Below are positions 23,740 to 33,058 of a stretch of 64,000 nucleotides of DNA, one piece after another. A program made the translations under genes and the position numbers. The first letter of the stretch is position 1, and each line of letters starts with the position of its first letter. This DNA is from Laccaria trichodermophora (Eukaryota > Basidiomycota > Agaricomycetes > Agaricales > Hydnangiaceae). The DNA is taken from the NCBI GenBank assembly GCA_018417955.1, contig JACTVC010000002.1:3162001-3226000 (forward strand), in the 5' to 3' direction. The notes beneath the pieces were generated by a model, which made no database searches, was not told the origin of the DNA, and saw nothing but the letters and a program-made list of their open reading frames with translations.

Positions 23740-25008
23740 CGTGGAGCTAGGTAGTTTCTATTATCGCTTTTTTGCCCTTGTGCTCACAACTCCCCAGAAC
23801 CTCAATCTGGGTCGATTTTTGTGATCAAGGACTCGTTCGGATACCCGTACACTCCGCTAAGACGCTCCCCCAAACCGCTTACAAAACGGTTGAGGTCTTG
23901 TGGAGCTAGGTCAGTTTCTATTATCGCTTTTTTGCCCTTATGCTCACAACTCCTCAGAACCTCAATCTGCTTCGATTTTCGCGATCGAGGACTCGTTCGG
24001 ATACCCCTACACTCCGCTAAGACGCTCCCCAAAACAGCTTACAAAATGGTTAAGGTCTCGTCGAGCGAGGTCAGTTTCTATTATCGCTTTTTTGCCCTTA
24101 TGCTCACAACTCCCCAGGACCTCAATCTGTATCGATTTTTGTGATGAAGGACTTGTTCGGATACCCGTACACTCCGCTAAGACGCTCCCCCAAACCGCTT
24201 ACAAAATGGTTAAGGTCTCGTGGAGCTAGGTGAGTTTCTATTATCGCTTTTTTGCCCTTGTGCTCACAACTCCCCAGAACCTCAATCTGGGTCGATTTTT
24301 GTGATCAAGGACTCGTTCGGATACCCCTACACTCCGCTAAGACGCTCCCAAAAACAGCTTACAAACTGGTTAAGGTCTCGTGGAGCTAGGTAGTTTCTAT
24401 TATCGCTTTTTTGCCCTTGTGCTCACAACTCCCCAGAACCTCAATCTGCGCCGATTTTTGTGATCAAGGACTCGTTCGGATACCCGTACACTCCGCTAAG
24501 ACGCTCCCCCAAACCGCTTACAAAACGGTTGAGGTCTTGTGGAGCTAGGTCAGTTTCTATTATCGCTTTTTTGCCCTTGTGCTCACAACTCCCCAGTACC
24601 TCAATCTGCGTCGATTTTTGTGATCAAGAACTCGTTCGGATACCCCTACACTCCGCTAAGACGCTCCCAAAAACCGCTTACAAACTGGTTAAGGTCTCGT
24701 GGAGCTAGGTAGTTTCTATTATCGCTTTTTTGCCCTTGTGCTCACAACTCCCCAGAACCTCAATCTGCGCCGATTTTTGTGATCAAGGACTCGTTCGGAT
24801 ACCCCTACACTCCGCTGAGACGCTCCCAAAAACTGCTTACAAAAACGGTTAAGGTCTTGTGGAGCTAGGTCAGTTTCCATTTTCGCTCTTTTGCCCTTAT
24901 GCTCACAACTCCCCAGGACCTCAATCTGCTTCAATTTCTGCGATCGAGGACTCAATCAGATACCCCTACACTCCGTGAAGACGCTCCCGAAAGCCGCGTA
25001 CCAAACGG
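23740..25008 (+). repeat. 160-bp satellite, E2 block 2 (about 8 units)
   Basis: Continuation of the satellite after the 5.19-kb insert, same unit and orientation. GGATACCC landmarks are about 160 bp apart (23839, 23999, 24160, 24320, 24479, 24638, 24798, 24959). The last unit is cut at AACGG (25004-25008) by the copia element. Confidence 0.9.
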
Positions 25009-25221
25009 TGTTGAATAGTCGAGGCGGACCGGACCGGCAACTCCGGTATGCCGATACCGTGCATACGCGCACGTACTAGTCTCATATAGGACACTGTAGA
25101 TAGTTATAGTAGTTTGTAGCACATTCTAGTTACATATCTTTGTAGTATATAAGGGGGACTGAGAGTCCCCGAATTCATTACCTTCTCACTTTTACACTCC
25201 CTCGTACTTGCTGCTCCAACA
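25009..25221 (+). repeat. 5' LTR of the copia element
   Basis: 213 bp, TGTTGAATAG...GCTCCAACA. It contains a TATA-like GTAGTATATAAGGGGGACTG at about 25142 as the likely promoter. One base differs from the 3' LTR. Confidence 0.95.
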
Positions 25222-25240
25222 GGTTATGGGCCCCGAGCCC
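25222..25240 (+). other. Copia primer-binding site
   Basis: GGTTATGGGCCCCGAGCCC directly follows the LTR. It is complementary to an initiator-tRNA anticodon arm (…GGGCCCATAACC), the half-tRNA priming type known from Drosophila copia and fungal copia elements, rather than the usual 3' CCA-end priming. Confidence 0.8.
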
Positions 25241-25315
25241 TAAACATACATACATACTACTATACATCTTACCTCGCTCTCATCAGCTTTTATCTTATCA
25301 ATTACGTAGCAGCAC

Positions 25316-28300
25316 ATGGAGACCAATGGATCATCAAATGTTTACCGGATTGAGCCACTTAAAGGCGCGGACAATTACGCGGTATGGAAAATCAAGATGA
25401 CAGACATCTTGACAGATCAAGGTCTGTGGGAATATGTCAATCCTGGAACGGCACCATCAGATGCCAACCAGAAACCAGCATGGGATAAGAAGGACAGGAC
25501 AGCTTTATCGACGATAAGATTACGAGTAGCAGATAAACTACTGGTTTACATAGCTAGCTCAAAATCATCGAAAGAAGCTTGGGATACATTGAAGAGCTTA
25601 TTGGAAGCTCAAGGGCCGTTAGGAATTGTCCTTGCCCGCCGGAAGCTATTTCGGGCCAAGTGCGATGATGGCACTGGCATCGAAGATCACATCAGGACCC
25701 TGAGAGTCTATCAGGAAGAATTGCAAAATCTCGGACAGAAAATAGAGGACTCAGAATTCTCTATTATTCTACTTACATCGTTACCAGATAGTTGGAATAA
25801 TTACATTTCATCTATTGATACATCTGCGCTTAACAATGCGCCGCAACTGATTGCCAGAATCCTTGAGCACGATAGACGGCTCAAAATTCAGGGCACTGAT
25901 GATACTGCCCTAGCTGCCAAATGGGGCAAGAAGAAATACAATTCGAAAATAATTTGCTATGGATGTGGCAAACGCAGCCATATACAGGCAGATTGCCGAT
26001 CTAAATCTAATGATCAATCAAACGAGAAGCATCACAAGAAGCCAAAGTTCGGGGGAGCACGTGCAAATGAAATCATTGATGATTTCGCTTTTGCAGGAAT
26101 TGATGGCGTGCCCGAAATGGCATTTGCTTCACTTATGGCTAACTCATGGTTAGCAGACTCAGCGTGTACTTCCCATATCTCAACGGAAAGGAGTTATTTT
26201 AGTGAATATACTCCAACATCAAACCATTTTGTTAAGGGACTAGGAAATCAACCAGTAGAAGGGATGGGAACAATAAGGCTAATCTCTAATGTTGATGGGA
26301 AAGCCTATCCTATCACTCTCAAAAATGTGCTATATGTCCCAAAAGCGCCGCACAATCTCATTTCACTTGGGCGCATTACAAGCGCCAACATACAAGTTCT
26401 ATTTACGGACAAGGATGTGAGATTCAGGGCGCCAAATCAAACAATTATGGCAAAAGGTATCAAGATCTCGAATCTGTACCTTATGAATGTCAAGGTCTCA
26501 ACCAAACAAGACCACGCTTACTCAACAAAAGTAAACACGCACACATGGGATGAATGGCATAAAATTATGGGACATTTGAATATGGCTTCGATTAAACAAT
26601 TGAAGTCAAAAGGGATGGTTACTGGTATGGAAGTTGATGAAAGTGTTCCAGCAACAGAACAATGTCCAGCATGCATTCTTGCAAAACAGCATGTCACGCC
26701 GTATCCACAAGAATCAAAGACAGAAATTGCCGAAATCGGCGATTTAACAGTATCTGACATCTGGGGACCTGCACAAACTACCGGAATAGGGGGGGGAAAG
26801 TATTTTATCACATTCACTGATGGGAAATCCCGCCGATCAATGCGCTATTTCCTTAAGAAGAAATCGGAGGCGCTATCTAAGTTTAAACAGTACAAGGCAT
26901 TTGTGGAAACACAAACAGGCCGGAAACTTAAGAAACTTAGAGTTGATGGTGGAGGGGAATATATTGGAGATGAATTTAGGGAATATCTATTAGACAATGG
27001 GATATTCCTCGAGGTCACAGCAGCATATTCATCCTCACAGAATGGAATTGCAGAACGCGGCAACCGCACTGTGGTGTCAGAGGCGCGTGCTATGTTACAT
27101 TCACAAGATCCACATCTCGCTTACTATCTTTGGCCAGAAGCGGTCAAATATGCTACTTATCTCCGAAATCGTTCTCCCACACGTGCCTTAAGGGATGATA
27201 AAACCCCCGATGAAGCATTCTGGAACAAGAAACCTAATATTGCGCATTTGCAAGAATTCGGTCGCAAATGCTGGGTTTTACAACAAGACAAGAAAAATAG
27301 AAAACTTGACCCTAGATCACGTCCATTCATTTTTGTTGGCATTGACGACAGCACCAAAGGTTACCGTTATTGGAACGGCAACCAAATTTTAACCTCGCGC
27401 AATGTTGTCTTCTCAAACGACGACACAGAAATACATGACTATGATGACGTCGAAGTCCCAATCAATCGTCCTATGGAGATTGAGGGGGAGAATAGTCAAT
27501 CGGACAATCTCCCATCAGACGATAACCCTGAGAACATCAGTACTAATAATACTGCGATCACGGACACGCCAAAAACGTCGAAAACGTCGAAGATTCCAAT
27601 TCCAACTCGAGAAAAATCTACACGTGTTGCCGAAAAATCACCATTCCATTACAGATTTTTAAATAATCCTGCAGCAAGAGGTCCTCGAGAATGGCAGCAT
27701 CAGGTACCAGTTCTCACAGAAGAGGAAACTAATTTTTTGCAAGACATGGAGACAACTTATGATTATGCCATGCTTACAGAAAAAGTGCCGAAAATGGATG
27801 ATGATCCAAAAGACGTTGAAGAAGCCAGATCCCGTCCAGATTGGCCTGAATGGAAAAAGGCAATGGATGCAGAAATCCATCAATTGGAAAATCTAGGGAC
27901 ATACATCAAAGTTAAAATCCCTAAAGATAGAGTGGCTATCAACTGTAAATGGGTATTCCACCTAAAACGCAATGCAGAAGGCAAAATCATACGGCACAAA
28001 GCAAGATTAGTTGCCAAAGGATTTTCACAGATCCCCGGAATCGATTTCTTTGAGACTTTCGCGCCAGTGATGCGCCTCGATACTTTACGGCTATTATTAG
28101 CCATCGCCGCCACTTATGGATTAGTTGCCCACGTTGTTGACGTCGTGGGAGCTTACCTAAATGGTGAACTCAAAGAACAAATATACATGAGGCAAATCCC
28201 CGGATATGAGGATGGCACAGACTCAGTATTATTATTACAGAGAACACTCTATGGACTACGACAGTCTGGACGCGTGTGGAATGAAAAATTAAACAAAACT

Positions 28301-29362
28301 TTCATTCAACTCGGTTTCACGCGGCTATTCTCAGATCAATGTGTCTATATTAGGCACATCAGGAACGACGTTGTCATCATCGGAGTTCACGTTGATGACA
28401 TGATCATTTTAGCTTCAGACAACAAAGCCATGGTAGAATTCAAGAAGGAATTCAGCCAAAAATTTGACATCTCAGACCTTGGAGAACTTAAACAAATTGT
28501 AGGATTTGAAGTTCAAAGAGATCTGAAGAAGGGCACAATACATCTAACCCAAACACAATATGTGGGAAAGATCTTGGACAGATTTGGAATGACCAAATCA
28601 ACACCTGTCAAAATGCCTCTGGACCCTAACATCAAATTAACTAAAACTCCTGAAGGGGAACATCACGAAATTCCGCAATATGCAGCCGCAATTGGCTCGC
28701 TAATGTATGCAGCAATTGGCACACGGCCTGACATTGCATACGCCGTACAACATCTAAGTCAATTTACAAGCAATCCGAGCCCTGCACACTGGAGTGCAAT
28801 CAAGCGCGTGTTTAGATACTTAAACGGAACACGCAACTACGGGATAACGTATGGCGGCGGAAACTCTATTCCAAGTTTAGAAGGGTATTCCGACGCTGAT
28901 TGGGGAAATAATGATCTCGATCGCAAGTCTATTTCAGGATACATTTTCCTATTCGGGAATGCGCCCATATCATGGGCATCACGCAAACAGCGCACTGTTG
29001 CTGTATCCACAATGGAAGCGGAATATATGGCCGCAAGTTTAGCAACTCGAGAAGCGATATGGCTTCGCACTTTATTAACAGAAATTGGTTTATTACAAAA
29101 TAAACCTACACTACTGAATATCGATAACCAATCTGCAATTGACTTTTCAAAGAATCAAGGGTCACATTCAAAGTCAAAGCATATTGATATTCAACATCAT
29201 TTCGTACGCGAACGTCTCGGCGACAACTCAATCAAAATAGAACACTGCGCATCAGAAGACAATCTGGCCGATGTATTTACTAAGGCACTACCACGCCCAG
29301 CTCACGAGAGATTCACGTCTCGCATCGGCATAGATTCGGAGTTGAGGGGGAGTGTTGAATAG
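25316..29362 (+). CDS. Copia Gag-Pol polyprotein, 1348 aa, intact
   Basis: One frame encodes all retrotransposon functions. A UBN2-type Gag region occupies about residues 1-200. A CCHC zinc knuckle (CYGCGKRSHIQADC) starts near 214, and an aspartic protease (DSACTSHIS) near 280. The integrase has an HHCC region (WHKIMGHLN, CPACILAKQH) and a catalytic triad at about D481, D543 (RVDGGGEY) and E580 (NGIAERGN). Reverse transcriptase carries YLNGELKEQIYMRQ and the active site HVDDM near 1026-1030, and RNase H carries SDADWGNN near 1193, TMEAEYMA and DNQSAIDF. Gag and Pol are in one frame with no frameshift, as in copia. The stop lies seven bases into the 3' LTR. The A-rich coding sequence differs from the neighbouring satellite. 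No disabling mutation was seen. Confidence 0.97.
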   Translation: METNGSSNVYRIEPLKGADNYAVWKIKMTDILTDQGLWEYVNPGTAPSDANQKPAWDKKDRTALSTIRLRVADKLLVYIASSKSSKEAWDTLKSLLEAQGPLGIVLARRKLFRAKCDDGTGIEDHIRTLRVYQEELQNLGQKIEDSEFSIILLTSLPDSWNNYISSIDTSALNNAPQLIARILEHDRRLKIQGTDDTALAAKWGKKKYNSKIICYGCGKRSHIQADCRSKSNDQSNEKHHKKPKFGGARANEIIDDFAFAGIDGVPEMAFASLMANSWLADSACTSHISTERSYFSEYTPTSNHFVKGLGNQPVEGMGTIRLISNVDGKAYPITLKNVLYVPKAPHNLISLGRITSANIQVLFTDKDVRFRAPNQTIMAKGIKISNLYLMNVKVSTKQDHAYSTKVNTHTWDEWHKIMGHLNMASIKQLKSKGMVTGMEVDESVPATEQCPACILAKQHVTPYPQESKTEIAEIGDLTVSDIWGPAQTTGIGGGKYFITFTDGKSRRSMRYFLKKKSEALSKFKQYKAFVETQTGRKLKKLRVDGGGEYIGDEFREYLLDNGIFLEVTAAYSSSQNGIAERGNRTVVSEARAMLHSQDPHLAYYLWPEAVKYATYLRNRSPTRALRDDKTPDEAFWNKKPNIAHLQEFGRKCWVLQQDKKNRKLDPRSRPFIFVGIDDSTKGYRYWNGNQILTSRNVVFSNDDTEIHDYDDVEVPINRPMEIEGENSQSDNLPSDDNPENISTNNTAITDTPKTSKTSKIPIPTREKSTRVAEKSPFHYRFLNNPAARGPREWQHQVPVLTEEETNFLQDMETTYDYAMLTEKVPKMDDDPKDVEEARSRPDWPEWKKAMDAEIHQLENLGTYIKVKIPKDRVAINCKWVFHLKRNAEGKIIRHKARLVAKGFSQIPGIDFFETFAPVMRLDTLRLLLAIAATYGLVAHVVDVVGAYLNGELKEQIYMRQIPGYEDGTDSVLLLQRTLYGLRQSGRVWNEKLNKTFIQLGFTRLFSDQCVYIRHIRNDVVIIGVHVDDMIILASDNKAMVEFKKEFSQKFDISDLGELKQIVGFEVQRDLKKGTIHLTQTQYVGKILDRFGMTKSTPVKMPLDPNIKLTKTPEGEHHEIPQYAAAIGSLMYAAIGTRPDIAYAVQHLSQFTSNPSPAHWSAIKRVFRYLNGTRNYGITYGGGNSIPSLEGYSDADWGNNDLDRKSISGYIFLFGNAPISWASRKQRTVAVSTMEAEYMAASLATREAIWLRTLLTEIGLLQNKPTLLNIDNQSAIDFSKNQGSHSKSKHIDIQHHFVRERLGDNSIKIEHCASEDNLADVFTKALPRPAHERFTSRIGIDSELRGSVE
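29344..29352 (+). other. Copia polypurine tract
   Basis: GAGGGGGAG immediately precedes the TG of the 3' LTR, the position required to prime plus-strand DNA synthesis. It overlaps the end of the Pol frame. Confidence 0.8.
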
Positions 29363-29565
29363 TCGAGGCGGACCGGACCGGCAACTCCGGTATGCCGATA
29401 CCGTGCATACGCGCACGTACTAGTCTCATATAGGACACTGTAGATAGTTATAGTAGTTTGTAGCACATTCTAGTTACATATCTTTGTAGTATATAAGGGG
29501 GACTGAGAGTCCCCGAATTCATTACCTTCTCACTTTTACACTCCCTCATACTTGCTGCTCCAACA
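29353..29565 (+). repeat. 3' LTR of the copia element
   Basis: 213 bp, same length and ends as the 5' LTR, followed by the target duplication AACGG and the resumed satellite. Confidence 0.95.
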
Positions 29566-30010
29566 AACGGTTGAGGTCTCATGGAGCTAGGTAAGTTTGT
29601 CTTTTCGCTCCTTTTCCCCTTGTGCTGACAACTTCCCAGGACCTCAATCTGCTTCGATTTTTGTGATCAAGCACTCGTTCGGTTACCCCCACACTCCGTG
29701 AAGACGCTCCCCAAAACCGCTTATAAAACGGTTGAGGTCTCGTGGAGCTAGGTGAGTGTGTATTTTCGCTTTTTTGCCTATCTGCTCAAAACTCCCCAGG
29801 GCCTCAATCTGCTTCATTTTCCATGGTCGAGGGTTCGTTTGGATACCCCCACACTCCGTGAAGACGCTCCCCAAAACCGCTTACAAAACGGTTGAGGTCT
29901 CGTGGAGCTAGGTCAGTGTGTATTTTCGCTTTTTTGCCCATATGCTCACAACTCCCCAGGGCCTCAATATGCCCCATTTTCTGTGATCGAGGGCTTGTTC
30001 GGATACCCAC
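29566..30010 (+). repeat. 160-bp satellite, E2 block 3 (terminal units)
   Basis: About three units after the copia insertion. They carry the variant GTGTGTATTTTCGC and GGGCCTCAAT, which matches the last units of E4 (60000-60260) better than the other E2 units. The array edge is therefore conserved between copies, while the middle units were homogenised separately. Confidence 0.85.
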
Positions 30011-30296
30011 ACACTTCCTAAAAATATGCCACAAAAATTGTCATGTCCTTAATCATTATATCTTCAATATAAAGAACTATTGTTACATAAATGTGAAATA
30101 GAGGCAATATATTCATATGTTAGAGTCTGACAGTCAAATAGGGCAGTACCTCAGCTACCACCTACATTAATGACAACTTGTATAGGACTAAAAGCAAGTG
30201 ATAAGTAAGGAATAGTAAAGAAAACTAGCAAAGCCGTTAATGCTAAGCAGGCAGCTCATCGTGGGAAGAAATCACTTTCGTAGGAGAAAGTCAAAT

Positions 30297-30373
30297 TTCA
30301 GCGTTACCGCGCTGAAAAAAGTCTTGATATCCTGGGTAATAAATGAGTCTCTTCATAAACTCAGAGGACTCGT
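30297..30373 (+). other. E2 3' terminus: two hairpins
   Basis: Hairpin 1 (30297-30316) is TTCAGCG / CGCTGAA. Hairpin 2 (30343-30373) is ATGAGTC-TCT / AGA-G-GACTCGT with loop TCATAAACTC and one bulged G. The element ends at TAA, and the WD40 gene fragment follows at once. Confidence 0.75.
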
Positions 30374-30377
30374 AATC

Positions 30378-31582
30378 ATGAAGCCTGTCGCGGCGAGCCG
30401 GGCAATTACATACCGTGAATGCATAAAACCAGTGATCTACCGGACGAGGAAAAACATCAAATCATGCATATGGCTTAGAATTGGGTATGCATCAAAGGCT
30501 TACTGGGATGGCTGAGAATTTGAATGATTTTCCTTTTACGCACGTTCCAGATGACGATGCGTCCGCGGTGCCCGCTTGCGACGAGTACGTCGTTACTTGC
30601 AAAAGCGGCGCCAAAATTGATTGCGTGAGTAGATGGGTCAGGATAGTAACGGAGAAGAAACGAAGACTTGTTCTCGGACAGAGGAATGACATGCACTCCA
30701 GAATGGGCATCGGGAACGATTATGCGGTCGCCTTTTTGACCAATGCTGCTAAACGCACTACAATAGTCCACCATGACCAAAGACACCCGGCAATGCATTT
30801 CATTAAACTTACAACATGCCAAAGATTGGCCTTGATCGCCAAATCATCTGCTGGTTTGTGAGGTCCCAAGTTCTGTGTCTGGACGTGAGAATAGGCCGAG
30901 ATGGCCTTGATATAATGGAGACACACATGATACAATTCAGTTTCTCATAACAAACGGCAAGTTTGTTATCGTCAATGTAGTGGAGACTTTGAGCTCGAGT
31001 CCAGGCCTGAGAATCGAAGTGGTCATGATCAAGGTCGATGGGTGCAGGCAAAGCCTTTATGCCAACAGGAACTGCTTGAATGAGTCCAAGCGGTAAACTT
31101 TTAGATGATCAAAACGAACATTGATGGCCGTTGAGGTTATAAAAAAGAACATGCCGTCCAGCAGTGTGGGCCAATTGGCCCTCACGATTAATCGCGAGGC
31201 CATCTACTGGGAAAGTTCGCCCTGCGCCGTGGCCCACATTCCGATCTGCAACGCAGATAACGTTTAAGCCCCGCTGAAGAGAAGGATCAGCCATCTGATA
31301 GAGGTAAAAAGTTGAACGGACCTGGGCTGAGGGATCAAGAGATAGGATCGTGCCATTCTTGCACCCGACAAAAAGGCAGTCACTGGACGAGTCCCACGCT
31401 AGAGATAAGACAGCTGAACGAAGCTTCAACTCCTTTGTTGACCCTCGACTTTTGAGGTCCCAAAGTTGCACAAGGCCACTGGAGGATCCGCTTGCAAGAA
31501 GCCTTTTCGTTGGAGAGAAAGACACGATATTGATTTTGCCGGCTTCGGAATGAACAGTGAGAACGTGCTTGTAGTGAGCCAT
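30378..31582 (-). CDS. WD40-repeat protein 1, probably 3'-truncated
   Basis: Start ATG at 31582 (MAHYKHVLTVHSEAGKINIV). Beta-propeller blades are visible: FSPTKRLLASGSSSGLVQLWD, LAWDSSSDCLFVGCKNGTIL, VDGLAINREGQLAHTAGRHV and VLVASGHRGRIVIWNVRKRK. Several introns fit, for example one closing with TTGTAG at about 30751 that joins FGMF to AFSSIGQKGDR. The last clear coding block ends in ILSHPS at a GTAAGC donor near 30512. The two relatives at 39.2 and 43.4 kb continue into a membrane segment, but here E2 begins only about 130 bp further on. I infer that the C-terminal part was lost on insertion of E2. WD40 propellers are protein-binding platforms; no specific role can be assigned. Confidence 0.7.
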
Positions 31583-31923
31583 AGGATTGTATAGGAATCG
31601 ACGCTAGCACAAGGAGCAAGAGTGGGAGGCAGGCGCTACCTAGATTGGTCCGATGGTTGTTAAAAACAAACATGATGTATATGTCTTTGACGCCATGAGG
31701 CGGCTCCCATTAACTTGGTAGGGGAGCAAAAGACACATGTCATGATCAGTATCAGATCAAGTAAACTCGTTCAGATCTAGATCTGGTCATATTTATTTGA
31801 TTAAATTTTATAAACAAGAAAAATAAAAACTCTCCGCCGTACATACGAGATTTGATCTCCAGATCCTTTCCCTGGCCTTCTGCAGCACCGGTACCACATG
31901 TACAATTAAGAGGTCTTAGAGGA

Positions 31924-32727
31924 TCATTCACGAGACTTGAAGCTTTCACGGTTGATGTAACTGGGTTTATCACCTGTTTGCCTGTATTGACAGAGGACGC
32001 GTTCTTTGAAGAACGGGTGCTCGACCGTTCCATCGTCCAAGCGGTAGGACTCTGTAACATTTTTCCAAGTCTTAGCCAAAGTGAATTGCCAGGCAAAAAA
32101 CTTCTTTTCCGGCTTCGAAGCGGCGTTGTCCTTGTGGATGTAAATGCTCCCAGGCACCACCTCAGATGAAGATGGCATAACAGGTGGGGAGGCGATTGGT
32201 ACGATGAGCGACGATTCATACCAGATGAAGCTTGAACCCAGCGGCAAATCCTTCCCGATCAGAGACCGACGATACTCTGAGATTTCCACTGTTCCAACTC
32301 TGCAAAACCCGGTAGGTCAAATGTGTGAAAAAAGCCGAGTAGGATAGTACCTACCCTTCAGCATGGCCGGTATATTGGTTTATCAACGTAACCGGGGACG
32401 ATGTGGTGCTCTTCCTGCATGCTTTTCAACCCCCTGCGCCGTTGTAAACGAGACGAAGAGCTATGTACGGTAAGGAACTCGTTGGGCGAGCGGATGTCTC
32501 CGTTGCTGCCTCCTGAGGTGTTTCTGCCGCCGCCTCTTTCTGGGGTGTTTCTGCCGCCGCCTCTTTCTGGGGTGTTTCTTCCGCCGCCTCTTGCTGAGAT
32601 GTTCCTGCCGCTGCCTCCCGCTGAGGTATCTCTGCCGTCGTCTCTGGCTGTAATGCTTCCGCCACTGTATTTTGTTGCAGTGATTCCGCGGCTGCCTCTT
32701 TCCGTAGTGTTTCCGCATGAGAGGCAT
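31924..32727 (-). CDS. Unknown protein with 9-residue Ala/Glu-rich repeats
   Basis: The outline has two parts. The 5' part (about 32727-32420) encodes tandem PQKEAAAET repeats, produced by a 27-bp DNA repeat (GTGTTTCTGCCGCCGCCTCT on the plus strand) with four to five near-perfect copies and further decayed ones. After a probable intron (donor GTAGGT near 32350) the 3' exon encodes EISEYRRSLIGKDLPLGSSF, FFAWQFTLAKTWKNVTESYR and VLCQYRQTGDKPSYINRESF, ending at 31924. I do not recognise the family. The opposite strand is also open across the repeat, so the strand call rests on the 3' exon. The exact start was not found. Confidence 0.45.
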
Positions 32728-33058
32728 CAGGCGAAGTCGGTACAGAAGCAGATTTAGTAGTCGGTGGCTGTCTTATTCTGATTAAGCACGGTCGTCAGAG
32801 AAACATTTGAGTGCCACTCACTCATACACATGGTGGAGGGGTATTTTGAAACTTCCGGGGGGGTGGGGGGTTGGGGGGCGTGAGCTGAGGATGTTTTGAG
32901 TTTTGGGTTTGCCATAAGGAACTAGCAAAACGTGCCTCGACACTTACGAGGACTTGGAAGGACCATCCAAGGCCTCTTGCACATGATAGGGGGGGGTCTT
33001 CCAGCCTCTTTGTGGTTGTGGTTTCTGTTGGCGCTGGTCGCCATCAGCTTTTTTCTCC

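Larger units (their letters stand above)
25009..29565 (+). mobile_element. Ty1/copia LTR retrotransposon, complete and young
   Basis: LTRs of 213 bp begin TG and end CA. A perfect 5-bp target duplication AACGG flanks the element (25004-25008 and 29566-29570) inside the 160-bp satellite. It has a primer-binding site, one uninterrupted gag-pol frame and a purine tract. The two LTRs differ at a single position that I can find (CTCGTACTT versus CTCATACTT), so the insertion is recent. With all motifs intact it may be autonomous. Confidence 0.97.
14073..30375 (+). mobile_element. E2: composite satellite-bearing element, interrupted by two transposons
   Basis: The left end (TTGTGTTAGAGGCCATTGCA, 14074 on) matches the left end of E4 at 53946. 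The last 365 bp (30010-30375) match the right end of E4. Between them lie the same modules in the same order: AT-rich array, fold-back hairpins, TTGGCCAGTCC motif field, 160-bp satellite, unique tail, and two terminal hairpins. Removing the 5.19-kb insert (18551-23739), the copia element (25009-29565) and their duplicated target bases leaves about 6.54 kb, close to the 6.69 kb of E4. No long ORF belongs to the element. It is bounded on the right by the WD40 gene at 30378. Confidence 0.7.

Noticed and set aside
14073..30377. WD40 gene 1 or another gene split by E2 with its remainder at 13-14 kb
   Set aside because: A spliced reading across the junction can be forced, but the resulting peptide does not resemble the tails of the two related genes. 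ATGA on both sides may be a chance match.
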